Origin: CAZKBP01 sp964551015
GTDB lineage: Bacteria; Bacteroidota; Bacteroidia; Cytophagales; Microscillaceae
Direction of reading: 5' to 3'
DNA: 64,000 nucleotides
Assembly: GCA_964551015.1 (NCBI GenBank)
Contig: CAZKBP010000004.1
Coordinates: 62,001 to 126,000, forward strand
In this document: in pieces, positions 35,950 through 44,316 of the stretch
How the letters are laid out: every line of letters begins with the position of its first letter
How positions within the stretch are numbered: the first letter of the stretch is position 1
The notes under the pieces: generated by a model
Told to the model about the DNA's origin: nothing
Database searches by the model: none
The model's input: the letters and a program-made list of their open reading frames with translations, nothing else
Made by a program: the position numbers and the translations under genes

Positions 35950-36005
35950 CTAATTCCTAATTCCTGTACTCTATCTCCTATATTCTTACTTCTAGCTCCT
36001 AATTT
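35950..36005. repeat. Heptanucleotide tandem array (eight CTNNNTY-type units)
   Basis: Eight consecutive 7-base units: CTAATTC twice, CTGTACT, CTATCTC, CTATATT, CTTACTT, CTAGCTC, CTAATTT. Every unit begins CT with T as the sixth base. It lies between mutS and the ribosomal promoter. The same unit family recurs near 14.7 kb and 63 kb. Confidence 0.75.
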
Positions 36006-36026
36006 CCAAAAAATGATCTAATTGCA

Positions 36027-36057
36027 TTTGAATAAATTAGAGGTTTTTGTAAATTTG
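36027..36057 (+). promoter_or_regulatory. Promoter of the rpsL-rpsG-fusA-rpsJ operon (TTTG-N19-TAAATTTG)
   Basis: TTTG at 36027-36030 and TAAATTTG at 36050-36057 with a 19-base spacer. A small CCGAA/TTCGG hairpin follows in the leader. The first ATG is at 36109. Confidence 0.78.
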
Positions 36058-36108
36058 CACTCCGAATTTCGGAAGGTATGTGTTGTTTCGGACAAAATCT
36101 ATTTGTAA

Positions 36109-36489
36109 ATGCCTACAATTCAACAATTAATAAGAAAAGGAAGAAAAGAATTAGTTAGTAAGTCTAAATCTCCCGCCTTGGACAGATGTCCTCAACGTAG
36201 AGGCGTATGCACCCGTGTATACACCACTACGCCCAAAAAGCCTAACTCTGCGATGCGCAAAGTGGCGAGGGTAAGATTGACCAATGGAAAAGAGGTCAAT
36301 GCCTACATCCCCGGAGAAGGACACAATCTGCAAGAACACTCCATCGTGCTGATTCGTGGAGGCCGGGTGAAAGACCTACCCGGGGTAAGATATCACATCA
36401 TTCGAGGAGCCTTAGATACCGCGGGTGTGAATGGCCGTCTGCAAGGACGCTCCAAGTACGGCACCAAAAAGCCAAAAGAGAAAAAGTAA
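36109..36489 (+). CDS. rpsL: 30S ribosomal protein S12
   Basis: 126 residues, with the invariant TPKKPNSAMRKVARVRL and VKDLPGVRYHIIRG blocks that line the decoding centre. The lysine positions linked to streptomycin resistance are wild type in form (KPNSA, GRVKDLPG). First gene of the str-type operon; 26 bases before rpsG. Confidence 0.98.
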   Translation: MPTIQQLIRKGRKELVSKSKSPALDRCPQRRGVCTRVYTTTPKKPNSAMRKVARVRLTNGKEVNAYIPGEGHNLQEHSIVLIRGGRVKDLPGVRYHIIRGALDTAGVNGRLQGRSKYGTKKPKEKK

Positions 36490-36515
36490 GATAGAAATTT
36501 GAAATAGGATTTGAA

Positions 36516-36983
36516 ATGAGAAAGAAAAAACCACCTAAGAGGTATTTACTACCCGACCCCAAGTACCGCGATGTACTCGTTACTAAGTTCGTGAATAACC
36601 TCATGTTGCAAGGCAAAAAAAGCACTGCCTACAAAATTTTTTACGGAGCCTTGGACATTGTCCAAGAAAAAACCAACGAAAACGGGCTCGAGGTCTGGAA
36701 AAAAGCACTCAACAACGTAATGCCTGCCGTAGAAGTAAGAAGCCGACGCGTGGGGGGAGCTACCTTTCAAGTGCCTTCCGAAGTACGTCCCGACCGCAAA
36801 GTATCACTCGGCATCAAGTGGATGATCAATGCTGCTCGTCGTCGGAACGAAAAAACCATGCACGAACGCTTAGCAGGTGAAATTATGGCCGCTTCTAAAA
36901 ACGAGGGAGCTGCTGTCAAGAAAAAGGACGATACACACCGCATGGCAGATGCAAACAAGGCATTTTCACACTTTAGATTTTAA
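36516..36983 (+). CDS. rpsG: 30S ribosomal protein S7
   Basis: 155 residues. It starts MRKKKPPKRYLLPDPKY and includes NNLMLQGKKSTAYKIFYGAL and GGATFQVPSEVRPDRK. S7 nucleates assembly of the 30S head and contacts E-site tRNA and mRNA. It is followed after 71 bases by fusA. No S7-binding regulatory structure could be identified in the gap. Confidence 0.97.
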   Translation: MRKKKPPKRYLLPDPKYRDVLVTKFVNNLMLQGKKSTAYKIFYGALDIVQEKTNENGLEVWKKALNNVMPAVEVRSRRVGGATFQVPSEVRPDRKVSLGIKWMINAARRRNEKTMHERLAGEIMAASKNEGAAVKKKDDTHRMADANKAFSHFRF

Positions 36984-37054
36984 AAACAGTATAAGCTAAA
37001 CCCTCGTTAGTTTGATATATACCCAAAGCTTAAAACCCAATCTATACAATTACC

Positions 37055-39196
37055 ATGGCTGACTTAAATAAACTGCGAAATATCGGTATCATGGCGCATA
37101 TTGACGCTGGTAAAACTACTACCACCGAAAGGATTCTCTTCTACACTGGTATCACGCACAAAATCGGCGAGGTTCACGAAGGAGCCGCCACTATGGACTG
37201 GATGGAGCAGGAGCAAGAAAGAGGAATTACCATTACCTCGGCTGCTACGACCACCTTCTGGCAATATCCTACCGACCAAGGGAAACCTGATGAAAATTCC
37301 AAAGAATACCGTGTGAATATCATTGATACCCCTGGGCACGTGGACTTTACCGTGGAGGTAGAAAGATCACTTCGTGTATTAGATGGGTCGGTGGCTTTGT
37401 TTGACTCCGTAGCCGGAGTAGAGCCTCAGTCTGAAACCGTATGGCGTCAGGCAGACAAATACAGAGTACCTCGCATCTGCTTTGTGAACAAAATGGACCG
37501 CGCTGGTGCCGACTTTTTTAAAGCTGTTCACGAAATCAAAGATAAACTCAAAGGAAATCCCGTTCCGCTTCAAATTCCGATCGGCGCAGAGGATAACTTC
37601 CGAGGCGTAGTGGATTTGGTTACCTACAAAGGAGTCATCTGGGATGAAGATAACTTTGGAATGACCTTCCAAACCATAGATATTCCCGAAGATTTGAAAG
37701 AAGAAGCCGAAAAGTGGCGAGCAGAATTGATCGAGAACGTGGCTCTTTATGACGAAGATTTGCTCATCAAGTTTGACGAAGACCCAGACTCTATCACTGA
37801 GGCTGAGATCCGTGCGGCTATTCGTGCAGCGGTCATTGATATGTCCATGCAGCCTGTATTCTGTGGCTCTGCCTTCAAAAATAAAGGAGTGCAAGCGTTG
37901 CTAGATGCGGTTTGCGCTTACTTGCCTTCTCCCTTAGACTTGCCTCCCGTGAAAGGACTCAACCCTGACACAGAAGAGGAAGAAGAAAGACGTCCAGAAG
38001 CACAGGGTCAACCCTTCGCGGCACTTGCCTTTAAGATCGCAACTGACCCCTATGTAGGTCGTCTTTGTTTCATGCGCGCTTACTCTGGTACTTTGGAGTC
38101 AGGTTCTTATATCTTCAACATGCGTACGGGTAAAAAAGAGCGTATTTCTCGCTTACTACAAATGCACGCCAATAAGCAAAAGCAAATTGATAAGGTAGAA
38201 GCGGGCGATATCTGTGCGGGTGTAGGTTTCAAAGATATCAAGACTGGAGATACATTGGTAGAAGAAGGCAAGCCGGTGGTATTGGAAGAAATGACCTTCC
38301 CTGAGCCAGTCATTGGTTATGCCATTGAGCCCAAGAAGCAAGCTGATGTAGACAAAATGTCCAATGCCATTACCAAACTGGTAGAAGAAGATCCTACTTT
38401 ACGTGTAGAAACGGATGAAGAGACGGGGCAAACCGTTATCAAGGGAATGGGTGAGCTTCACCTGGAGATCATCATCGACCGTATGAAGCGTGAGTTTAAA
38501 GTGGAGATCAATCAGGGTGCTCCTCAGGTAGCCTATAAGGAAGCCATTACGGCCAACATAGATCACAAAGAGGTTTATAAGAAACAAACCGGTGGTCGTG
38601 GTAAGTTTGCCGATATTACTTTTGAATTGGCTCCTCGCGAACCAGATGAAAAAGGTGAAATGGTTCCTGGACTAGAATTCGTGAATGAAATTAAAGGTGG
38701 TGCAATTCCTAAAGAATTTATCCCCGCGATCCAAAAAGGTTTTGAGCAAGCAATGTCTAACGGACCTTTGGCTGGATATCCCATCGAGAGTATGAAAGTC
38801 CGTTTGTACGATGGTTCTTTCCACGATGTGGATTCTGACTCATTGTCTTTTGAGTTGGCAGCGCGCTTAGGTTTTAAAGAGGCCGCTAAAAAAGCCACGC
38901 CTAAAATTCTAGAGCCGATTATGGCCGTAGAGGTCGTAACTCCAGATGAGTTTACGGGACCTGTAACGGGTGATTTGAACCGAAGAAGAGGAATTATGAA
39001 GGGAATGGAACCCAAGGCAGGTGCTCAAATCATTAGGGCAGATGTGCCTTTATCTGAACTCTTTGGCTATGTAACTGATTTGCGTACCCTTTCTTCGGGT
39101 CGTGCCTCGGCTACACTGACTTTCTCTCATTATGCAGAGTTACCCAATAACTTGGCTGATGAAGTAATTGCTAAAACCAAAGGAGCCGCCGTATAA
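37055..39196 (+). CDS. fusA: Elongation factor G
   Basis: 713 residues. The G1 motif is AHIDAGKTTTTERIL; the switch 2 region is IDTPGHVDFTVEVERS; NKMDRAGAD is the G4 motif. Domains II-V are full length, ending in FSHYAELPNNLADEVIA. It catalyses GTP-dependent translocation. It sits in the usual position after rpsG. No tuf gene follows. Confidence 0.97.
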   Translation: MADLNKLRNIGIMAHIDAGKTTTTERILFYTGITHKIGEVHEGAATMDWMEQEQERGITITSAATTTFWQYPTDQGKPDENSKEYRVNIIDTPGHVDFTVEVERSLRVLDGSVALFDSVAGVEPQSETVWRQADKYRVPRICFVNKMDRAGADFFKAVHEIKDKLKGNPVPLQIPIGAEDNFRGVVDLVTYKGVIWDEDNFGMTFQTIDIPEDLKEEAEKWRAELIENVALYDEDLLIKFDEDPDSITEAEIRAAIRAAVIDMSMQPVFCGSAFKNKGVQALLDAVCAYLPSPLDLPPVKGLNPDTEEEEERRPEAQGQPFAALAFKIATDPYVGRLCFMRAYSGTLESGSYIFNMRTGKKERISRLLQMHANKQKQIDKVEAGDICAGVGFKDIKTGDTLVEEGKPVVLEEMTFPEPVIGYAIEPKKQADVDKMSNAITKLVEEDPTLRVETDEETGQTVIKGMGELHLEIIIDRMKREFKVEINQGAPQVAYKEAITANIDHKEVYKKQTGGRGKFADITFELAPREPDEKGEMVPGLEFVNEIKGGAIPKEFIPAIQKGFEQAMSNGPLAGYPIESMKVRLYDGSFHDVDSDSLSFELAARLGFKEAAKKATPKILEPIMAVEVVTPDEFTGPVTGDLNRRRGIMKGMEPKAGAQIIRADVPLSELFGYVTDLRTLSSGRASATLTFSHYAELPNNLADEVIAKTKGAAV

Positions 39197-39256
39197 ATAA
39201 GAAAAATGAGCAGAAAGATAAATGTGTCTTTCTGCTCGTTCATAAGCTAAGAAGAT

Positions 39257-39562
39257 ATGAATCAAAAAATTAGAATCAAGTTAAAATCTTACGATCATAA
39301 CTTAGTAGACAAGTCTTCTGAGAAAATCGTGAAGGCGGTAAAGTCCACGGGTGCTGTAGTGAATGGCCCCATTCCTTTACCCACCAAAAAAGAAATTTTT
39401 ACCGTATTGCGCTCTCCCCACGTGAACAAAAAATCGCGGGAGCAATTCCAATTAAATACCTATAAGCGTCTTGTAGATATTTATTCTACTAGTGCCAAAA
39501 CGGTTGATGCTTTGATGAAGCTGGAATTACCCAGTGGGGTAGATGTAGAAATTAAAGTTTGA
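39257..39562 (+). CDS. rpsJ: 30S ribosomal protein S10
   Basis: 101 residues; starts MNQKIRIKLKSYDHNLVD, with the loop motif GPIPLPTKKEIFTVLRSPHV. S10 is also the NusE antitermination factor. In most Bacteroidota rplC follows rpsJ, but here a strong terminator follows and the next gene is punA on the other strand. Confidence 0.97.
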   Translation: MNQKIRIKLKSYDHNLVDKSSEKIVKAVKSTGAVVNGPIPLPTKKEIFTVLRSPHVNKKSREQFQLNTYKRLVDIYSTSAKTVDALMKLELPSGVDVEIKV

Positions 39563-39585
39563 TATGTTTATCATATCTATGATCC

Positions 39586-39630
39586 AAAAAACCTCCCTGA
39601 GTTTCAAACTTGGGGAGGTTTTTGTTTTTT
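39586..39630 (+). terminator. Rho-independent terminator after rpsJ
   Basis: A long stem (CCTCCC with GGGAGG, extended by flanking A/T pairs and an inner GTTT-C-AAAC) is followed by TTTTTGTTTTTT. It lies about 23 bases after the rpsJ stop and closes the ribosomal operon. Confidence 0.9.
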
Positions 39631-39723
39631 ATGAATTTATTCAGCTGGATTCTCAGATGAATTAGAGTTTTTTCAATCCTCGCTTGGGAATTTTCGTTTT
39701 TCTATGAAATTTTTAATGAAACA

Positions 39724-39743
39724 GTGGTGGCAAGTACCACCAC
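39724..39743 (-). terminator. Hairpin after punA
   Basis: A perfect 7-bp GTGGTGG/CCACCAC stem with a 6-base loop, 14 bases beyond the punA stop on the minus strand. No T tract, so termination activity is doubtful. Confidence 0.4.
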
Positions 39744-39756
39744 GGTAAGATTTCCT

Positions 39757-40569
39757 TTAAAACAAACCCACCAATTCCTTCATCAATAAAGTCAAATTGG
39801 GTTCCGCTTCGTGGGCGGCGGCGATCACCTCTTCTATGGAAACTGGTTTCAAAGCTTCGGGATAACAAAGATCGGTAATCACGGAAACGGCAAAAGTAGG
39901 GACATTCATCTGCCGAGCCACAATCACCTCGGGCACGGTAGACATGCCCACGGCATCCGCCCCGATGATTCTTAAATAGCGATACTCGGCGGGTGTTTCC
40001 AGATTGGGGCCGGGTACACTCACGTATACGCCCTGATGGATCGGCATTTGGTGCTTTTGGGCGATTTGGAGTGCCTTTTCAATCATCCCCTGATCGTAAG
40101 GAGCCAACATATCGGGGAAGCGTACACCAAATTCATCTAGATTTTTTCCTGTCAAAGGATTGGCAGGCAATAAATTAATGTGGTCATGGATGAGCATCAA
40201 TTCGCTGATCTGGTAGTCAGGATTCAACCCGCCCGCGGCATTGGAAACAAACAAACGCTCGATGCCCAGCATTTTCATCACTCTGACCGGGAAGGTCACT
40301 TGCTGCATCGTATAGCCTTCATAGTAATGAAATCTCCCTTGTAGAGCCACTACACGTTTGCCAGCCAGATGCCCCAAAATAAGCTTACCGTGATGAGACT
40401 CAACCGTAGAAATCGGGAAATTGGGAATATCGTCGTAGCTGATCGTTTCCTCGATTTCAATTTCATTAATTAATCCACCCAGACCTGTTCCCAGAATAAT
40501 TCCAAATTGAGGCTTGAAATCAAGTTTGGAGACAATATACCGATGCGCTTTTTGAATTTGTTCAATCAC
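39757..40569 (-). CDS. punA: Purine-nucleoside phosphorylase (class I, trimeric type)
   Basis: 270 residues. Motifs: GIILGTGLGGL at the phosphate site, ESHHGKLILGHLAGK, RFHYYEGYTMQQVTFPVRVM, SNAAGGLNP, and the late AVSVITDLC. It cleaves guanosine/inosine-type nucleosides with phosphate in purine salvage. The start appears to be GTG at 40569; no nearby ATG is better. Confidence 0.93.
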   Translation of the reverse strand: MIEQIQKAHRYIVSKLDFKPQFGIILGTGLGGLINEIEIEETISYDDIPNFPISTVESHHGKLILGHLAGKRVVALQGRFHYYEGYTMQQVTFPVRVMKMLGIERLFVSNAAGGLNPDYQISELMLIHDHINLLPANPLTGKNLDEFGVRFPDMLAPYDQGMIEKALQIAQKHQMPIHQGVYVSVPGPNLETPAEYRYLRIIGADAVGMSTVPEVIVARQMNVPTFAVSVITDLCYPEALKPVSIEEVIAAAHEAEPNLTLLMKELVGLF

Positions 40570-40738
40570 TTTTTTAGCTTTATTGTATGGTAAGAAAAGT
40601 TTATAATCAAAAATGCAAAATAAACGATTTTAACGGATCATCCCAGCATGTAGGAAAAATCAAGAAAATAAATTGTCGGATTGCCCACTTTTGTATAACT
40701 TCATCCTAAAATTAGAGTCCACCCTCATCTCTAAACTT

Positions 40739-41347
40739 ATGAAAACAAATTTTTGCCTCCTATTTAGCCTTTTCCTCTGCCTCTTTGTAGGCACGACTAT
40801 TCCTTCGGTTTCTGCTCAAGAAATGAGTAAAGCAGAAGAACGCGCACTCAAAAAAGAGCTTCGTGACCTCAAACGCGACTTGAACCGCTATCAGCGTATG
40901 AAAATGGAAGATCAGGCTTTGGACGCGCAAATTTCAAATAAAGAAGGCTTCCTGAGCACTCAGGGTCTAGTTTTGGACGAATTAAACCGCCAACTGACCG
41001 ATAGAGATCAAGAAATCGCGATGCTCGAGCAAGAAAAAATTCAGCACGGTACCAGATTGACCACTAGCTCCGTGGACGGCAAGGAACAGCGAGTTTTCTT
41101 CCGAGTACAGATTGGTGCCTACCAAAATAAGAGAATCGCTGAGGCATTATCCCAAAATGTTAACTTCAGCGTAGAACAAGGCGACGGAGGGCTGACTAAA
41201 TACATGATCGGCCAGTTCAACAGCTATCAAGAAGCTAAACAATTGGCAGAAAGTCTCATTGATCAAGGAGCGCAAGCCTTCGTGGTAGGCTATATTGATA
41301 ATAGCCGTGTCAGCAACCTCAAACAAATGCCCAAAGAGTATTTTTAG
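40739..41347 (+). CDS. SPOR-domain protein, exported
   Basis: 202 residues from the ATG at 40739, which opens a signal peptide (about 1-25, ending SVSAQ). The longer frame lacks signal character. A charged coiled-coil region (about 28-105) precedes a SPOR-like domain (about 120-195; FRVQIGAYQNKRIAEAL and YMIGQFNSYQEAKQLAESL). SPOR domains bind denuded peptidoglycan at division sites, so the protein may act in the periplasm during septation. It is followed 19 bases later by the NnrU-like gene. Confidence 0.78.
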   Translation: MKTNFCLLFSLFLCLFVGTTIPSVSAQEMSKAEERALKKELRDLKRDLNRYQRMKMEDQALDAQISNKEGFLSTQGLVLDELNRQLTDRDQEIAMLEQEKIQHGTRLTTSSVDGKEQRVFFRVQIGAYQNKRIAEALSQNVNFSVEQGDGGLTKYMIGQFNSYQEAKQLAESLIDQGAQAFVVGYIDNSRVSNLKQMPKEYF

Positions 41348-41366
41348 GAAATATTAGGCAAGGCAA

Positions 41367-41963
41367 GTGTATCAAGCTTATCCTTACTCTACATTGGTGC
41401 TACTGTGGGTCTTGTTCTTCGGTATGCACAGTCTATTGGCTTCACTCTGGGTAAAAAGGGCTTTTCAAAAGAAATTTCCATCTTTTTACCCTTATTATCG
41501 CTTAATATATAACTTGATTGCAGTGTTCACTCTGGGTGGAGTGATTTATTACCAGCATACAGTCCCTGATATTTTGTTATATTCTTTACCTCCTGTACTG
41601 ACCTACTTCGCTTATGTACTGATATTATTGGGCTTGCTGATGATGGTGAATGCCTTCCGATATTATGATCGGGGTGAGTTTTTAGGCACGCGGCAACTTA
41701 AAAATTCCGAACAACAAGACCCTTTGATAACCACGGGAATGAATGCTTGGGTTCGTCACCCTTTATATTTTGGTGCCATTTTGAGCCTGTTAGGCTATTT
41801 ACTGATTTCTTTTCACTTGCATACCTTAATTAACGTGCTTGCAATATTTGGGTATTTAGTAATCGGAACCTATTGGGAAGAGCAGAAGCTAATCGCCCTC
41901 TACGGGAGTGCCTATCGGGATTATCAAAAGCGAGTCAAAATGCTCATTCCGTTTGTTTTCTAA
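41367..41963 (+). CDS. Integral-membrane NnrU / isoprenylcysteine-methyltransferase-like protein
   Basis: 198 residues with about five to six membrane helices and the C-terminal signature NAWVRHPLYFGAILSLLG followed by EEQKLIALYGSAYRDYQKRV. This is the SAM-binding pattern of the ICMT/PEMT/NnrU group. The start is GTG at 41367. It ends overlapping the convergent regulator gene by 4 bases. The substrate is unknown; possibly lipid or quinone methylation. Confidence 0.75.
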   Translation: MYQAYPYSTLVLLWVLFFGMHSLLASLWVKRAFQKKFPSFYPYYRLIYNLIAVFTLGGVIYYQHTVPDILLYSLPPVLTYFAYVLILLGLLMMVNAFRYYDRGEFLGTRQLKNSEQQDPLITTGMNAWVRHPLYFGAILSLLGYLLISFHLHTLINVLAIFGYLVIGTYWEEQKLIALYGSAYRDYQKRVKMLIPFVF

Positions 41964-42529
41964 ATGCCATCTATGGGCTTGCGCTCTAAAAGCCCTTTTT
42001 TTCTAAACTCAGAAGGATTCATTCCTGTGATTTGTTTGAATTGAGCAGATAGATAAGCCCCACTGTTGTAGCCCAGCGTATAGGCAATTTGGTTCAGATT
42101 CATTTCTTCGTAGAGTAGCAGTTCTTTGGCTTTTTCTATTTTCTGATGGATAAAATACTTTTCTAGGGTAATGTGCTCGTGCTTTGAGAAAAGCTGACTC
42201 AGGTGATGATAATCTTTATTAGTTTGTTGGACTAAGTAATCTGATAAATTAAGGTTCATATCCTCTAAACGGTCATTTTGCACTAAATCAATGATCAGAT
42301 TTTTGACCTGCTCAATCAGCTGCTGATTTTTATCTTTCAATAGCGCAAAACCCTCTGCTTCCAGTGTGCTCTGGAGCTTTGCCCAATCTATTGCCGCTTC
42401 GGACTCGGTGATCACAGCTTGACCTAAGACGATGGATTGAACTTGATAATTTTGTTTTTCCAGCACTTCCTGTACCACTTTGATACAGCGCGGGCAAACC
42501 ATGTTTTTGATGTAGAGCGTAGTGGGCAT
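41960..42529 (-). CDS. AraC-type regulator fused to a heavy-metal-associated (HMA-like) domain
   Basis: 189 residues. The N-terminal 70 residues read LYIKNMVCPRCIKVVQEVL with C12-x2-C15, the MxCxxC pattern of HMA copper/metal-binding domains. The C-terminal 85 residues are an AraC helix-turn-helix pair (LNQIAYTLGYNSGAYLSAQF, KQITGMNPSEFRKK). It is likely a metal-responsive regulator of the adjacent resistance genes. It is co-transcribed with the MarR gene, 4 bases away. Fusions of this form occur elsewhere in Bacteroidota. Confidence 0.85.
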   Translation of the reverse strand: MPTTLYIKNMVCPRCIKVVQEVLEKQNYQVQSIVLGQAVITESEAAIDWAKLQSTLEAEGFALLKDKNQQLIEQVKNLIIDLVQNDRLEDMNLNLSDYLVQQTNKDYHHLSQLFSKHEHITLEKYFIHQKIEKAKELLLYEEMNLNQIAYTLGYNSGAYLSAQFKQITGMNPSEFRKKGLLERKPIDGI

Positions 42530-42533
42530 AATA

Positions 42534-43151
42534 TTATTCAGGAATAGGTTGATGTTCGGGACAGTCTACACGCAATTCGTACGAAACTAATTCCTTTTCC
42601 AAAAATTTACAGTACGACTGGGCGTGGTTCTGCGTGGGAGGCTGATAAAAGCGGCAATTCAAGCACATCCTTTGCACTTGGATCAGACCTTGCTGATTTA
42701 GCCTCTCAATCATGCTCATCAGACTGCGGTACGTAATCATCAATTCGGAGGGATCCGCTTTCCCCAGAGCAGTTTGCATTTCTTCACCAAAATCAGAAGC
42801 TTGCTCAGCCATCTGCTTGCCCTCTGGACTGAGGCGAAGCGTGTGGCTTCTAGCATCTTCGGGAGAAACTTCACGCCTTAATAGGCTTTTGCGTACCAAT
42901 ACTCGTACCGCTTCGCTAATGGTAGCTTTGGTCATATTAAACTCTTTGGCTAAATAGCTAATCTTGCACTTTTCTGCTGGATGAAATCGGACAAAAATAA
43001 GGATCTGAATTTGAATCGGGCTAAGCTTGAAGTGCTTGCTTTTTTCCCAAAGAGCCACCCGAAAAGCCTCGGACACTCTTTCTAGGGCAACTACAATTTT
43101 GTTTTCTAGAGTCTGATTTTGAATCTCAGGATCAAAAAGGGAATGCTTCAT
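42534..43151 (-). CDS. MarR family regulator with a C-terminal four-cysteine tail
   Basis: 205 residues from the ATG at 43151 (an upstream TTG adds two residues). Residues 15-155 form a MarR winged helix (ISYLAKEFNMTKATISEAVR; LLRREVSPEDARSHTL wing). The tail has C163-x2-C166, C181 and C197 in MCLNCRFYQ, SYCKFLEKEL and RVDCPEH. These could bind zinc or an iron-sulfur cluster and make the protein redox- or metal-responsive. First gene of the marR-araC pair; matching palindromes lie upstream of nearby genes. Confidence 0.85.
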   Translation of the reverse strand: MKHSLFDPEIQNQTLENKIVVALERVSEAFRVALWEKSKHFKLSPIQIQILIFVRFHPAEKCKISYLAKEFNMTKATISEAVRVLVRKSLLRREVSPEDARSHTLRLSPEGKQMAEQASDFGEEMQTALGKADPSELMITYRSLMSMIERLNQQGLIQVQRMCLNCRFYQPPTQNHAQSYCKFLEKELVSYELRVDCPEHQPIPE

Positions 43152-43194
43152 CCGCAAACAAGATTAGAATAAGAGGATCAATTTAAAATGAAAA

Positions 43195-43226
43195 GGAGTG
43201 GAGAAACAAAAAAGTTTCCCCACTCC
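43195..43226 (-). terminator. Rho-independent-type hairpin after the exported-protein gene
   Basis: Perfect or near-perfect 13-base arms (GGAGTGG-AGAAAC with GTTTCCCCACTCC) around a six-A loop. On the minus strand it lies 25 bases after the stop at 43251 and is followed by TTTTC. It separates the thioredoxin operon from marR. Confidence 0.8.
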
Positions 43227-43250
43227 TCAAACGCAGACCCTATAAAATAC

Positions 43251-43991
43251 TTATTGCTCTACTTGATAAGGCAAAGATAAATCTTCGGAGGCGATGTCAT
43301 AGACCTCATAAACCCCCAACATCGGCTGGTCTTTTTGGCTAGTATTGACCTGCATATAGGCCGTTACGCCATCGAACTTGAAGTTTTTCTGATGATTAAT
43401 CCGGTAAGCAGGTACAATTACTTGTATTTGTTTACCTCGGGTCAATACGGGGTAGCCCGGTGAATCCATATACATAGGCATTCCCGGATTCGTAGGTGGT
43501 AGCTTGACCGATTGGTCTTTAGGTTCAAATTGCTTCACCGAAAGCCCACCTTTGACCCGATCGTCCTTTTGTAAAATTACCCAGTGTGGATGCCAAACCA
43601 GACCATCATTATCTAGGATTTGGTCGCTGTTTTCATCCCACAAGGGCGTGTCATCAAAATCAGGGTGAGAGGTCAAAGCCAGAGCTACGATGCCTTCCAC
43701 TGCACCAAAGCCTACATCCGTAGATTTGAGCGAAGTAGGGAAGACATAACCCAAAACAGGGGCTCCATCTAGTTGGCCAAATGCCTCCGGGCGCGTTGCT
43801 CCGGCTTTTCCAGCTACCATTATCGTAAAAACCATGAGATCTAGGTCTTCTTGATAAGCAACCGAAGCACGGGTAATCTTCAAATTCTCGCTTTCTTTCC
43901 AAGCAGCAGCAGCGTGAGGCTTGATTTGAGCTTGGCTCAGAAAAGATGGAGTAAATAGCAAAATGATTAAGAACAGACAAATATTTTTCAT
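43251..43991 (-). CDS. Exported protein of unknown function in the metal/oxyanion island
   Basis: 246 residues with a signal peptide (about 1-22, ending LSQAQ). The mature part has no motif I can name; WHPHWVIL and PAYRINHQKNFKFDGVTAYM are conserved-looking blocks. The histidine-rich HPHW could contact metal. It lies 44 bases downstream of the thioredoxin-like gene with a MarR-type palindrome just before its ATG. It is probably periplasmic and induced with the cluster. Confidence 0.65.
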   Translation of the reverse strand: MKNICLFLIILLFTPSFLSQAQIKPHAAAAWKESENLKITRASVAYQEDLDLMVFTIMVAGKAGATRPEAFGQLDGAPVLGYVFPTSLKSTDVGFGAVEGIVALALTSHPDFDDTPLWDENSDQILDNDGLVWHPHWVILQKDDRVKGGLSVKQFEPKDQSVKLPPTNPGMPMYMDSPGYPVLTRGKQIQVIVPAYRINHQKNFKFDGVTAYMQVNTSQKDQPMLGVYEVYDIASEDLSLPYQVEQ

Positions 43992-44001
43992 AGATATTTA
44001 A

Positions 44002-44014
44002 TTAGTAATACTAA
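44002..44014. promoter_or_regulatory. MarR-type operator candidate 1
   Basis: TTAGTA-A-TACTAA is a perfect odd palindrome, located 11-23 bases upstream of the ATG at 43991. It closely resembles the palindrome at 44325-44339. Confidence 0.55.
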
Positions 44015-44035
44015 CTATTAAAGTTAAAAAATTTT

Positions 44036-44275
44036 TTAAGCTTTCAGTTCCTCGAGACTTGCCCCGAAATTGATATGAAGCATATGTCCCTGAGGGGTTT
44101 GGAGTGCGGGCACGGATTTGAGTCCGGCCTTTTCGGCCTCCGCCAATCGACTGGGTTGCTCACCCAAATGAACAGACTCTATCTCCATTTTTTGAGTATC
44201 TAAGAGATTGAGTAGATCTTGCTCGGCACTGACACAAACTGGACATCCGGCGTGATAAAAGATTGCTTTTTCCAT
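44036..44275 (-). CDS. Thioredoxin-like protein with CxxC
   Basis: 79 residues from the ATG at 44275, chosen over a longer frame because the promoter region at 44317-44348 precedes it. AIFYHAGCPVCVSAEQDLL carries C11-x2-C14 at the end of the first strand, as in glutaredoxin/thioredoxin-fold proteins. A cis-proline is present in SVPALQT. It may act as a cytosolic disulfide reductase under the stress sensed by the MarR protein. Confidence 0.8.
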   Translation of the reverse strand: MEKAIFYHAGCPVCVSAEQDLLNLLDTQKMEIESVHLGEQPSRLAEAEKAGLKSVPALQTPQGHMLHINFGASLEELKA

Positions 44276-44316
44276 TTTTGAATTTGCTTTTGATTGTGAT
44301 GAATGATTTACAAGAG

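Noticed and set aside
43195..43226. Operator for MarR
   Set aside because: The hairpin has an A6 loop, lies after a stop codon and fits a terminator better; it lacks the TTAG/CTAA half-sites.
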